Assembly (NCBI GenBank): GCA_946811695.1
Contig: OX328123.1
Coordinates: 44,325,871-44,389,870 of the forward strand
From: Gonocerus acuteangulatus
Lineage: Eukaryota; Arthropoda; Insecta; Hemiptera; Coreidae
DNA length: 64,000 bases
Direction of reading: 5' to 3'
Part shown: in pieces, positions 1-10,889 of the stretch
Numbering within the stretch: the stretch's first letter is position 1
How the letters are laid out: each line of letters starts with the position of its first letter
Program-made: the position numbers and the translations under genes
Notes under the pieces: generated by a model
Database searches by the model: none
Told to the model about the DNA's origin: nothing
What the model saw: only the letters and a program-made list of their open reading frames with translations

Positions 1-340
1 AAGGCTTGGATTGGTTTTCGAGAGGTATGTGCTAAGTTTTTGGGAAACGAAAAATCTAGAGGCTACCGAAAAATAGTCCAAGAACTGCTTACTTCATATA
101 AAACATTGGGATGCAATATGTCCTTAAAAATACATTTAAGTACATAGCCACCTAGACTATTTCGCCCCAAATTTGGGTGCAGTTTCGGACGAACATGGAG
201 AACGATTCCACCAAGACATATCCAGAATGGAAAAAAGATATACTGGCAAATGGAATGAGAAGATGCTGGCGGATTACTGCTGGACACTGCAGCGGGAGAC
301 AGAGGAGGAAGAGTACAAAAGAAAAAAAAATACTCATTGA
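1..340 (+). pseudogene. frameshifted 3' end of a repetitive arthropod gene (GERFHQDI family)
   Basis: Frame 1 is open from the first base to a stop at 133-135 and reads a segment ending in MSLKIH. After a +1 shift near 133-145 a second frame (143-340) continues with HSHLDYFAPNLGAVSDE, GERFHQDI and MLADYCWTL, and ends at TGA 338-340. The two frames together match, from memory, the C-terminal part of a high-copy, function-unknown protein found in aphid and other arthropod genomes and usually linked to mobile elements. What is seen is the clean frame change inside a recognisable protein; the mobile origin is inference. The 5' part lies outside the window. Lysine-rich codons precede the stop. Confidence 0.6.
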
Positions 341-632
341 CGATGTGTGTATATTTTTTGAGTTGTGTCATATCTAGTATTATACCTGATAGCATGCAGG
401 ATTCAATTAATTATATTTTACCGTTGAAAAAGAAAAAAAAAACTGTTATAATAAAGACAATAATTTTCAAATACAATTTTTCATTTTTTCCAAGTTTCTC
501 CTCTTTTCTCTCAAAATCAGAGGGTGATAGAATTTTTCTGAGTTCAGATTCGGACTCAGCACACCTGAAAACATGAGAAACAGGCAAAATTGTTCAAGGG
601 AGGGAGGAAAGGTTTTTTTTGCAGAACAGTGT
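341..632. other. AT-rich non-coding stretch
   Basis: Short A and T runs; no coding or structural signal recognised. Confidence 0.5.
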
Positions 633-923
633 TATTAAATTTTATAAAAATACATTTTTGTTATTCATATGAGCCGTATAAACTCATATTTGTGCATGTA
701 TAACAAATATGTTCGTGTATATGTCATACTATTTATATCTCTAAAGTATTGTGCCGTATATCTGTGAATAATGTCTAGAAACATAATTATTAAATATCGA
801 CCAGCTACTGTATACAATGGAACACTGCGCTGATGTATCTGCTAATCGCCTAAATTGTGGAGCAGTCATTAAATAAATAAATAGAGCTTATCATCATAGT
901 TACGGAGCTCTTAAATAAATAAA

Positions 924-992
<69 letters not shown>

Positions 993-1354
993 TCATGCAG
1001 CATTGAATCTCCGTCATTTTCAAGATCTTTGGTTTCTGGGTTTCGTCCGGTATATATATATATATATATTAATATTTATTTATTTAAGAGCTCCGTAACT
1101 ATGATGATAAGCTCTATTTATTTATTTAATGACTGCTCCACAATTTAGGCGATTAGCAGATACATCAGCGCAGTGTTCCATTGTAGACAGTAGCTGGTCG
1201 ATATTTAATAATTATGTTTCTAGACATTATTCACAGATTTACGGCGGAGATATAAATAGTATGACATATACACGAACATATTTGTTATACATGCACAAAT
1301 ATGAGTTTATACGGCTCATATGAATAACAAAAATGTATTTTTATAAAATTTAAT
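633..1354. repeat. foldback repeat, about 300-bp arms around an AT-microsatellite loop
   Basis: The left arm (about 633-930) and right arm (about 1070-1354) are near-perfect reverse complements: TTCATATGAGCCGTATAAAC on the left returns as GTTTATACGGCTCATATGAA on the right. The loop holds a long (AT)n tract (about 930-990) and about 60 bp of unique sequence. Each arm has TAAATAAATAAAT beside a GAGCTC...GATAAGCTC motif that also occurs near 26400 and resembles the (AAAT)n 3' end of a LINE, so the arms may be two LINE or SINE 3' ends inserted head to head. Confidence 0.8.
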
Positions 1355-2162
1355 AATTTAAAATTGAAGAACTTAATTATTTTATTTTATTTATTTTTTT
1401 TTTTTTTTTGCGAACTGATATAATGGAAAGAATGCTCATATATTCATCACTAAATCAATCGATAATCTTGGAAGACATTTGAATATTGAGTTTTGTTCAG
1501 GACTTTCCCAACAGTTATTTTAACTAATGTGTCTTATGCATGATAATTTGCAAGTAAGAATTCAAAATTTATCCTTAGCCTAATCTAATATGTAGAGAAT
1601 TGAAGGCCGATTTTACTTAAGGAATTTTCTAATTAGAGAGCCAGGTTAAAACTCGATAATTTGTCTAATCAACCTCGACTTAGGCCCTGCTTTAATTACC
1701 AGAGCTAAACCGTTTTTCTCACTTAATTAATGGAATGCAATTAAAATAAGATTTCCTCCTTTTGCCTCTCTTTCTTTTATAGTCATCAGGAGAAGATTTT
1801 TTTTTCTTATTGTATATAATCACAATGTCGTTATTTAGCGAAAATTCTGGCAAAGGATAGTTAAAATTGAATTTTATTCCTGTTTTAATATTGAATATTG
1901 TTATAACTTCTTTTTAATTTAACACCATTATGTCCTCAAAATAATATCCAATCATGAAGGTTATTTTACTTTAGACTTAACTTATTAGATTATTCATTAT
2001 AATATTATAATTTTTATACTATATATAAACAATGATTAATCTACACCTGTATATAACATTTACATCCATATATAATAGATCCATTTATATAGATAGGTAG
2101 CCAATATAAATAAGACGAATTAACGTAAAATGCCATGATTTGATATGAAACGTTTTTCTGTT
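1355..2162. other. non-coding AT-rich stretch
   Basis: Homopolymer T runs and short AT-rich repeats; no gene or structured repeat seen. Confidence 0.5.
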
Positions 2163-2334
2163 CTTTTTTTACGGCACACCGAAGTCTTGTCCATTAACAC
2201 CGACTTCAATGGTGCAGCAGGGAAGTTTCTCAACGAGACCTGAAATGAGAAAAATCCCTGCTGCCGGTGGGACTCGAACCCCCAGCTCCCATATGAAAAT
2301 CTAAGGCGTTAGCCACTAGACCAAGAGGAGCCCC
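2163..2334 (-). mobile_element. tRNA-derived SINE
   Basis: Read on the minus strand, it has a tRNA-like head with an A-box-like GGTCTAGTGGCTA and a B-box GGTTCGAGTCC-type motif, then a body with CTCATTTCAGGTCTCG and a poly-A tail (T run on the plus strand at 2163-2170). The same family occurs at 38692-38870 and 43693-43871. The tRNA-like head points to RNA polymerase III transcription; mobilisation by a LINE is inferred from the A tail. Confidence 0.75.
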
Positions 2335-2499
2335 GATGAAACCTGCTTTTGTAAGTTAAACCCCGAATAAGTAAAACGAGGCGATCAAGGGGTCAAAATC
2401 CTAGCCACGTGAGTTTATTTTTCTAACAAATGAATTATTCAAACGTATTGATTGGCAGCGCATGTTGTTTAGGTCATTGTCAATTTATTTAATAAATGT

Positions 2500-2651
2500 A
2501 AGCTCCTACGAAGGGAGTATTTACAAGCTACTACGAAGGGAGTATTTGCAAGCTCCTACGAAGGGAGTATTTACAAGCTCATACGAACGGAGTATTTACA
2601 AGCTCCTATGAAGGGAGTATTTACAAGCTCCTACGAAGGGAGTATTTACAA
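2500..2651. repeat. 25-bp minisatellite, six copies
   Basis: Six consecutive copies of a 25-bp unit of the form AGCTCCTACGAAGGGAGTAT plus TTACA, with scattered single-base differences. CTCC and GGAG within each unit can pair. Confidence 0.9.
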
Positions 2652-2931
2652 GTACCAACTCAGAGCATTGCATGACTAACTTCTATAGCTTCGGATTGTC
2701 ATGGCTACAATCTAAAGCTTTGCTAAAATATCCATGCAGTGATGTGAAGCTCGATCCAAAAATGCCATGCTGTCCAACGAACGAGTGGTTCTGTTGAAAG
2801 CTGGCGACTTAATCGCCCCCCCCCCCAAAAAAAATTATCAGTTTATCTATTGACTACAGGCCGTTCTTACAATTTGCCCGCATACAAGCAATTATTTTTT
2901 ATGATGTTTAGATAGTTAGCCGTCGAGATGA
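2652..2931. other. non-coding, nothing recognised
   Basis: Contains a C-run followed by an A-run near 2817-2834; no other signal. Confidence 0.4.
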
Positions 2932-3046
2932 TAAGTAAAGATGGAATGGTTGGGATTCGGCTAAATAAACCTTAATACGATTTTTATTTTAAAAAAATCG
3001 TATTAAGGTTTCTTTAGCCGAATCCCAACCATTCCATTTTTACTTA
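2932..3046. repeat. hairpin-forming miniature inverted repeat
   Basis: Arms of about 50 bp: ATGGAATGGTTGGGATTCGG on the left is mirrored by CCGAATCCCAACCATTCCAT on the right, with only a few unpaired bases and a short T/A loop. It is probably a small foldback MITE. Confidence 0.8.
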
Positions 3047-4225
3047 ATTATCAATTATGATCTTTAAAATGTCCTGGCCTAATATATACATGTCAAAATT
3101 AAGATACTACTGTTCTATACCTAGAAATTAGAAATTTTAACTGTCTTCATTACCCCAAATAATTCTATATAAAAGTTCTTTTTTTTTTTTTTTTTTTTTA
3201 TATTCATCATATTTTGTGTTCAATTTATTTTGTTAGGAGTTTCTTTAATATAAGGATAGATTCTTCAATTATTCTGTTTGTTTTTAATAAATTACATGAA
3301 TATAATTAGATAGGTAACGTTTCACAATAGCCTACCATCCTAATAAAATAATAAAACATTGATTGTCAAGTGTTTGTAAGCCTTGCAAGACATCCTCTAG
3401 TCCTAACCAAGGAGATAAAGTGACATTCGGTGATATACTCCTTTTTATATTAGAAATTAATATTTTCCCACCCTAAAGACTTCTTAAATCCCTTAATAAT
3501 ACCAAATTTATATGGATTTTCATCAATTTTAGTAAATGAAATAAAATACATTACTATATGTTTACCGTGGACTATCCAAGTAAGCACGCCTGGTAGCCTA
3601 AAACCACGAAACGAGGTCTTGAAAACCACATTTAATTAAAGCGGTTCAAAAATCAAGTTTTATTGATCCCGTGCCATGAAATGTAACAAAATTGAAATAT
3701 GGAGATTCAGGAGGAATATAAAAAGAATAAAAGCAGATGTTTTATGTTTTCTGTTCCGCTCCCCTTCAAAACTCTCAAGCCTGGACATTATTTTTTATTC
3801 AGTCTAGTCCGCTTATATAAAGGTTTCTAAATTTCAGGTTTTCAAACGTATATAATGTTCTATCTATCTAATAGCACATTAAAGAAAAACGATTTTTATT
3901 TTGATTAAGTTTTGTAGTTTTTCTCAATTTGTAAAATCTCATTTATCCTTTATAATTTTTATTCTACCTAGATTGAAGTTTTGCAACACTTTTAGTTTCT
4001 TCTTCCTTCCCGATGACTTCCGACGTTAACCTGATGTTCAGGAATCCGGAAATCCTGCCCTGAATCATCTACGTTTAACCCCCATAGTCACGAAAATATG
4101 TATGTATATATATATATATAAACATATTTGTGTGTTAGTTCTCTAATGTTTACATTCATTGCCAGTTTTTGATGGAAGGAGGTCCAAACATGTTCTGGTC
4201 TCCACGAATTCCATGGTCTACCAAA
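3047..4225. other. non-coding AT-rich stretch
   Basis: T run near 3180 and a short (AT)n near 4105; no gene seen on either strand. Confidence 0.5.
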
Positions 4226-4385
4226 CTGCATTATCATCCGGGAGCTAAGGGTTCGAGTCCTGATTCTGGCAGGTTAAGTTTCTTCGGCGTCCGGCACGCC
4301 GAAAAACTTGTCTTTTCTCGCATGGGATTTTAAAAATCGTGGCACCCTTTTCGCCTGGATGCAGGAGTGCATTAGAAAAAAAAAC
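4226..4385 (+). mobile_element. degenerate tRNA-derived SINE-like sequence
   Basis: A B-box GGTTCGAGTCC lies within a tRNA-like segment, followed by a body with a GGCGTCCGGCACGCCG hairpin and an A-rich tail at about 4375-4385. The family appears different from the SINE at 2163-2334. Confidence 0.5.
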
Positions 4386-4789
4386 ATATTTCGCTTAAGA
4401 GGATTGGCAACGTTTTGTTACTGAACTGAAACCGGTCTCTAGAACACTGTTATTCCACTCATTACAGATATTTTGACGCAGTAGTAAAAATAAATGTTTG
4501 TTAAGTTTTTGCCCAGGTAATATTAAATACCCAGGTTTTAGGGGTTTTGTTTATTTTCTCAAATATATAGAATAAAGTGAAAAATAGAAGGTGATCATTT
4601 TAACGAGTATTAACTTCACAAAACAGTTTGAGGTAGTTATTTACATAAAAACACCTTATTAGAAAAAAATTAAATATTACAAAGACACACCAAATAAAGA
4701 AATGGTCTATTCCAAAGACAAAATACATATAATCTTATGTATTTCTACATGCTGAATCCGATTAAGAAGTCTGTCTGACCTCAGCACGT
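4386..4789. other. non-coding, nothing recognised
   Basis: AT-rich, no structured signal. Confidence 0.4.
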
Positions 4790-5111
4790 GATGTTGAAGA
4801 TCAAATTTCGAATGAAATTTAAGAAGAAATAACTTGAGCTTCCATGGTTTTGAGGGTCGCTGAATCCTAGGTCTATTTCACCCCATCGGTGCAAAAAAGT
4901 AACTTTAAGAAAAAACATGTTTATTTTGCAAAAAAAAAAAAAAATGAATATTTGATTGTATATTCTGAAAGCCTGGGAGCCCCTAAATCCGGGGATCACG
5001 TTGAAGGTCAAATTCTAATGAAGTCGTTTAAGAAGAAATAACTACAACTTCCAAGGATTTGAGGGTCGCTGAATTCGAGCCCGGGGCCCGTTTAATCACA
5101 TCGGGTCAAAG
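4790..5111. repeat. two tandem copies of a roughly 205-bp repeat
   Basis: Two diverged direct copies, about 4790-4900 and 4995-5105. Both run from GTTGAAG(A/G)TCAAATT through TTAAGAAGAAATAACT and GAGGGTCGCTGAAT to a CACATCGG/CCCATCGG motif. Confidence 0.7.
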
Positions 5112-7789
5112 AGTTCTACAAAAAATATATAAAGGTATATTAAATAAAAAAATATAGGGTTGTGCTATTTTTTGAGATCCTTTAGAGCTACTACTTCCTT
5201 CAAAAACTGGTATCTCTATGTTGGTTTTTAACCCTTTCGATGCGATACCCGAGAATACTCGCCGGTGAAAGATGTTCCCCAGAGGCGACGCCCGAGTATT
5301 CTCGCCAAAGCCGTATCTCATGATCCCGAGCCCTCTTTAGCCTTGAGCGTGTACAGAGTGCTCTAGCAGGAATGAGGGCTAATTTCTGGTTTAACCCTTG
5401 ACTGGTAACATTTTTTTTCTTCTTTTTTTTTTAACGGCACATCGACTTCTCGGCCATTAGAGCGCAGAAGAATTGCATACTTTTGTTGAACACTCTACAA
5501 CATTTTATGCAATTGTAAGTTTTTTGTCTCCTTTTTGAATAGCGACAATAGCGGCATATTTTACTTTAAGGAAAATTATCAAACTTTTCCTGAAGGCCGC
5601 TGCTTGTTTTTTTAGGTTCCTCAAACCCAGGAATATCGTTTCCATTTTCTTGATGTCATCTTGGATATTCAGAAATTAGCAAACGTCCTCATCTCTACTT
5701 TTTTTATCAAACTCTTTGTTAGTGAATTCATGAAATCAAATTTATAGGACTTTGTAGGTGTCCGGTCATAGCTAGGATATAATGCCAGAATTTACAACAC
5801 TGGTCACATTCATATTGTTAAATATTGTCGTCCACCGTCTCGATCTTCTCTTCCGTAAATAATTGGTAATGTTTTCATCGATAATATCAATGCCTGATTA
5901 TCTTGAGTTATAAAAAATAACTTATTATTTTCAGTTTATTGCTAAACAGATCTGTCAATTTCGTGCTGTTTTTTTCGATAAAATTGCATTTACAGCTTTT
6001 CTTTGTTTAGTTACAAAACGAAAGAAGGGTCAATTTTTTTTTAACCTTGAACCTAATATTCTTTCTTTTTTAAAGAATAAATTCAGGCGGATTTATTGAC
6101 CCCATAGTGCCAAATTCATTTTCTTCAATTCCCTTACTGATCTAATTTTTAAATTATCTAAAGTGAGCATACAGTAGAAATTTAATTTTAAAAATGTAGC
6201 TAAAACACAAAATGAGGGAATATATTTCATATTTCACAGTTACATGTCATTCACTTCAGCCCTTCGGTCACTTCGGTACCGTTATTTTACCTGTAAACAT
6301 CCCTTACACTCTCTACAGGCCCTTCATATCTCAGTTCTAGCTTGGCTTCAGTACTATCTGGTGTTCTTGTTGAGTTTAGGTTCGAGTGTGGCAGATCGAA
6401 AGCGATTAAGAATATGGAAAGACGACGTGTTGTTGGAAGCGCTTCAAGGTCCAATTTCGTCTGATATTTGTCAAAAGACTTGAAATTTAAGTCTAAGTAA
6501 AAAGAAAGACGGGTGCGTGCGGCCGCTCTAGGAGAGGGCGTTTGGTCCGCCAAGGGAGGGAATAGGCATTTCTCTACCTAACCTGGATCGCATCGAAAAG
6601 CTTAATGGCTGTAGTTATATTTCGCAGATTTAGATCTTCCACAATTTTTATGGATCAGGACTATTTGTGTTTTATTACTTTATTAGATTGGGTTATTCTG
6701 TAGGGCATGCATTTTCTCGTTTTGTTTTTTAGACAGCAAGTTGTTGTATATCCTTTTGTCTCAAGAAGGTATATTTTTGTCGTTTGCAATTGAGCTATAA
6801 ATTCTCTTATATTACAACATAAAGTGATTTTGTGTGACATTTAATACGGGTTATTGGAAACTCTTTTCTTATTCTTAGTTAATAAAATCTCTTTTTGACT
6901 GATAATTCACATTATTTTTATAAGGATAATGTTCCTACCTATTTATCATGAATCCCTTTCTACTTCTTTGTTACAAAAACCAAACAAAAAGAACTCACAA
7001 ATAACAGTAGACAGGAAAAAAGTTAGTTTATCCGGTCTGAATATACAATCACATTTAGGGCTGAAATTGGTAAAAGGGATTCGTCACACTTTTGAATTGT
7101 AAATGTCAGGAAGTGACTGGGATTGGTGTAGGGGTGGTTAGATCCGCTTCCAGAAATACTTCTTATGCAAAATGCTGTAAGCCCTTCACAATCTATTCTC
7201 TTTTCCGTCCAAGACTGTCTTCTCACAATAGATCTATCTTCTGATAAATTTATATCAATAAAATGTAAATCTTGAGAGGAACGACTCAAAAGACGAGGAC
7301 CAGGTCGTCGTAATTGGAACTGATTCAAAGTAAGATTTCTTCAACCAAACGATAACCTCTGCTTGTTAAGTCCCATTGTACTTTGTGACCTTGAAATCTC
7401 AATAGAAAGTCATGTTTTAGGTAATTTCTGCCTAAGGTAAAGTAGAAAAATGCCCTTTAATGCCGACAAGTGCACAAGTTCAATGACCAAAATTCTCACA
7501 TTCACAGAGAACGTTCCAGGATGTGTTATTTTCATTCCCACAACATCGACATAAAGGAGACAGGAAGCGCAAGTAGGTGCATATGCTTCCTACGTTTATT
7601 GGCGCAGTAATAATCAAAAATATTCCCTTGGGGTCCAGCCTGGAATTCAGTAACGTTTTAGAGCTTCTTTTCTTTTTCTTCCGGTAGTCCGTGGGACAAC
7701 TTCGACTGTCGTAATTTGCATTAATCACAGCGAATTCTGAATTTTCACGATGTATTTAATCTGGAAGAAGATACAATTTCATCAAATAC
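5112..7789. other. long non-coding stretch with small repeats
   Basis: Near 5247-5307 two copies of a GAGAATACTC core lie in opposite orientation downstream of TTTTTAACCCTTTCGATG, which faintly resembles a piggyBac-type end. A T-run with AACGGCACATCGACTTCTC at 5430-5455 matches the 3' end of the local SINE. ORFs at 6244-6483 and 7023-7328 match nothing I recognise and look like chance. Confidence 0.4.
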
Positions 7790-7835
7790 ACCTTATTCTT
7801 TAATAATCCTTCATTTCGCTCCTGCATGTTCCACG

Positions 7836-7930
7836 TCCCTTTGACGCTTCTTGAGTAGCACTAAACATTCCAATCACAGCCTCCACCTCAGATCACCTTC
7901 CGCGGGCAGGGCCACGTCTAGTGCACATAA
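7836..7930. repeat. remnant related to the foldback element at 20.6 kb
   Basis: Shares a CTTGACGCCTCTT-like segment and a CAGGGCCACGTCTA motif with the interior of the element at 20609-20893; here the terminal inverted repeats are not evident. Confidence 0.5.
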
Positions 7931-7994
7931 AATAACATAATAACCAATACAAATAAAATATATGTGTAGGTCCTAAGTTGAAAACTAAGATGTT

Positions 7995-8168
7995 CTAGGT
8001 AGTTGATAACAGCTTATTCAGTCTTCAATTATTATCTAGGTAGTTGGTAACAGCTTATTCAGTCTTCAATTATTTTATATTTTATATTACATTGTATATT
8101 TATATTAAAAATGTAATATAAAATACAAAATAATTGAAGTCTGAATAAGCTGTTACCAACTACCTAGA
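7995..8168. repeat. foldback repeat with AACAGCTTATTCAGTCTTCA arms
   Basis: Two direct copies of GTAACAGCTTATTCAGTCTT (about 7998-8035 and 8037-8075) are followed, after an AT-rich loop, by the inverse copy at about 8125-8168. A fourth copy of the same arm is at about 34485-34525, so this is a dispersed family. Confidence 0.75.
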
Positions 8169-8841
8169 GCAAATAAGATTATATTGTGAAAAATAGGGTC
8201 ACCATTTCTCAATTTCTTTAGCAAATGAAAAAAAAAAATGTGGTCCCATTGGAGAATTACAAGCTCACGTTTAGTTAACTCATCGGCCCTCTCATTGTCC
8301 TCAATAGATCTATCTACAGGCAGTAGTCATACTGTTGTTGACTTCGTTGTAAACCTTCTACCCTAAAGGATAAAAAAATTTAAAAAGCAATGCAATAATG
8401 TGGCTAAAATTCAATCTGCTTAATTGAAAAGCGTTTATTTGATACTAACAATACAATCAAAATCCAAAATTAAGGTTTAAATTTTCCAAAAAATGGTGTA
8501 TTTTCCCCCCAATGTCCAAGATTACTGTGGGATCGTGCGCTCTCTCACGCTCGAAAAAACAAATCGGTTAGTCCCAATGTAAGACTCTGCGCTCCACTCC
8601 GCTGTTTGTGTGCACGGTCCCATTGGGTTGCATGGGATTGATTCTTGCGTTCCAAAACGCTGCCCTCCGCTCCGTTCCGCTATATGTGTTTTTCTACCCT
8701 TAGGTGTCCTTAAGTCTAGAGAGTATTGAAAGTGGAATAAAAGAGTAAGTCGGCCGTTAGAGTGATATAGATGTAAAAGAGTGAGTTCATAGGAGCGACA
8801 CGAGAGAGGCAGAGAGAGGTAGACTGACAGAGAAGGGGTCT

Positions 8842-8881
<40 letters not shown>

Positions 8882-9480
8882 GATGGTGTAAGGCTCCCAT
8901 TAATGCTAGCCACAGAGGGGCTTTGTAAAAGAGTAAATTAGGGTTGCTGAGTATTAAGACAGTTCTGTTAGAGATTTAGTCTAGTCTTTAGGACTGGCCT
9001 ACTGACATTCTGGAATCACATCAGGGAATAAAGGCATGACTTGTTCCCGACGATATCTTGGATTATCAGCATCTTAGTACACACATGTTACTCAGGCAAG
9101 GCTTACTGTACGTACATAAACTTCCAAGAGCCTGCTCTCTTCGAGAAAGTTATAAATACTAAACCTATTCATGCTATGAATGCAGATAAATGTACAAGAA
9201 AATACATGACTTTATTTATAAATTACATGATGATAATCATGTTCTCCAAGGGCTCACCGTTCATAAGTAATCCTTTTGTGCTATTTTGGGGAAATGTAAT
9301 CATCCCATTTAAATTTTATAACATGTCCTGCTCTTTGTACGTATGTCATACAATATAATTTGGCGAATTGTACTTCAAGGGTAGTTCCGCGTTTGTGTTT
9401 GTAAAGTTTATTTTTTAACTACTAAACGTACAATAAAACAACATTGGAACTAAATATGGACACAACTAGTTGACAATGAA
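8169..9480. other. non-coding stretch with a GA microsatellite
   Basis: (GA)n at about 8846-8880. The 8530-8690 interval is richer in GC and repeats GCGCTC/CGCTCC motifs, but no gene or RNA is recognised. Confidence 0.4.
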
Positions 9481-9990
9481 CTCCTGAAAATAAAAAACGC
9501 AGTCGGCGAATGGCCTTCTAGTCATCCAGAAAACAGACGTGAACAAATAGTTCTTGCTAGACTAAGGATTGGACACAATCAACTAAGTCATGAATACCTT
9601 CTGATATTGTCGATACAAATGCAAACTAACGAATGTGAAAATCGCCACTTTCAAGAGTGAAAATACTTTTATTTATTACTCTGCGTTTGGTCAGTCAAAT
9701 AGTAGGCAGATTCGACCTTTTGACAGTGGTTACATCCTCCTTTCACTGTGTGAACTTAGATTCGAGAGTTTGCCATCCATCTGTCCAACATCAATCAGTA
9801 AAGAATTAAAATGAAAAATGTGTTTTTTCATATTCGATACTTTGCATTTGTATCGACGATATGACGAGATACACCTATATACAGTAGTTGCAACACAGAA
9901 CTTACGATCAAATATTTACTGACAGCCTGCCAGAGATACAATGCAATTTTAACTTCCCGAATGACTGACAGGAACTTTTAGGCAATGATT
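9481..9990 (+). pseudogene. LINE ORF2 3' tail, split by a TIR element
   Basis: Before the insertion one frame reads EWPSSHPENRREQIVLARLR then IGHNQLSHEYL; after it, another reads MTRY...CNTELTIKYLLTACQRY. This is the region C-terminal to reverse transcriptase in Jockey/R1-like LINE ORF2s (motif RIGHxxLTHxYLM...C..C...LTIKHIL...C). Similar tails lie at 16188-16420 and 32941-33312. The copy is 5'-truncated and interrupted by the 257-bp element at 9605-9861. Confidence 0.7.
9605..9861. mobile_element. MITE, TATCGTCGATAC family, copy 1
   Basis: Terminal inverted repeats TATTGTCGATACAAATGCAA and TTGCATTTGTATCGACGATA, with TA at both ends, which fits a Tc1/mariner-type TA target duplication. It sits inside a LINE coding remnant whose protein similarity continues on the other side, so the element borders are independently supported. 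Other copies are at 19259-19521 and 41349-41604. No transposase inside. Confidence 0.85.
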
Positions 9991-10889
9991 GCCAGTAGAT
10001 AAACACTACAATGACCTACCTTAAGAATACAAGACTTCATAATCTTACTTGTTGACTATAAGCACTGTTACTTAAAAACAACTATCATATTTCCTTCCAT
10101 AGATACTAAGTACAATTTATCGGTAAGCCCTTCACACAAAGCCTTCCACAGTCACAATTGTATACCCATCTGCATTTTCCTAGAATTAGTGTTTCAGAGG
10201 ACTGTTCTTTGTGTTGATCGCAAATGATGCGGAACACGCCAATAATAATAATTATGAATGTTTGTTGTACTTACTAACTATATAATAAAGAGAACTAATG
10301 AGACAGATGTATTATAAATATAAGCAAAATATGTGCTTTTGGAAGAGGAGTTTATTCCAAAATTAAATTATTAATAAGGTTACCCGCAAAGAAACTCGGT
10401 ACCTATACATTCACCGCGAAAAATATCCGAAGAAAATTAAAAAAATTATTACTAATAATTATCGGACCTCAAACAAATAGGACAATGCCAGACTAAATCA
10501 ACGCATTACAAGAACTTCAATAAATTAAATATCTTTTCATTTACCTCTTCTCATTCCACAGCTTGTGATTCCAACTACAGATGTTAATCAAGCACCACTT
10601 ATTATAAATGAATAATTTACCATACTAACTTCAGAGAAGTAAGGTAGTTCCGGTTTTCTCTAAGGCCATTTATAAAACATACATTATATATTCTAGAAGT
10701 TTGAGGGAATCCTTTTAAAGCCTCATTTCAGCCATTGATTTTCGTTCAGGAGAATTTACAAAATAAAAAAAAAAAAAAAATATATCAGACCATCTACCTC
10801 AGTGGTATCGTAATGGAAACCTTCATAAGCATACATTTAAATTTAGTTTTCTAAATATCCTTTTAATAAAACGGTCTTATAACTGATGC
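9991..10889. other. non-coding, nothing recognised
   Basis: AT-rich sequence; A-run near 10770. Confidence 0.4.

Noticed and set aside
1129..1323. 64-codon ORF
   Set aside because: Lies in one arm of the foldback repeat and has no similarity to known proteins.
2500..2651. CRISPR-like array (six repeats)
   Set aside because: Units are contiguous with no spacers, in a eukaryotic context; it is a minisatellite.
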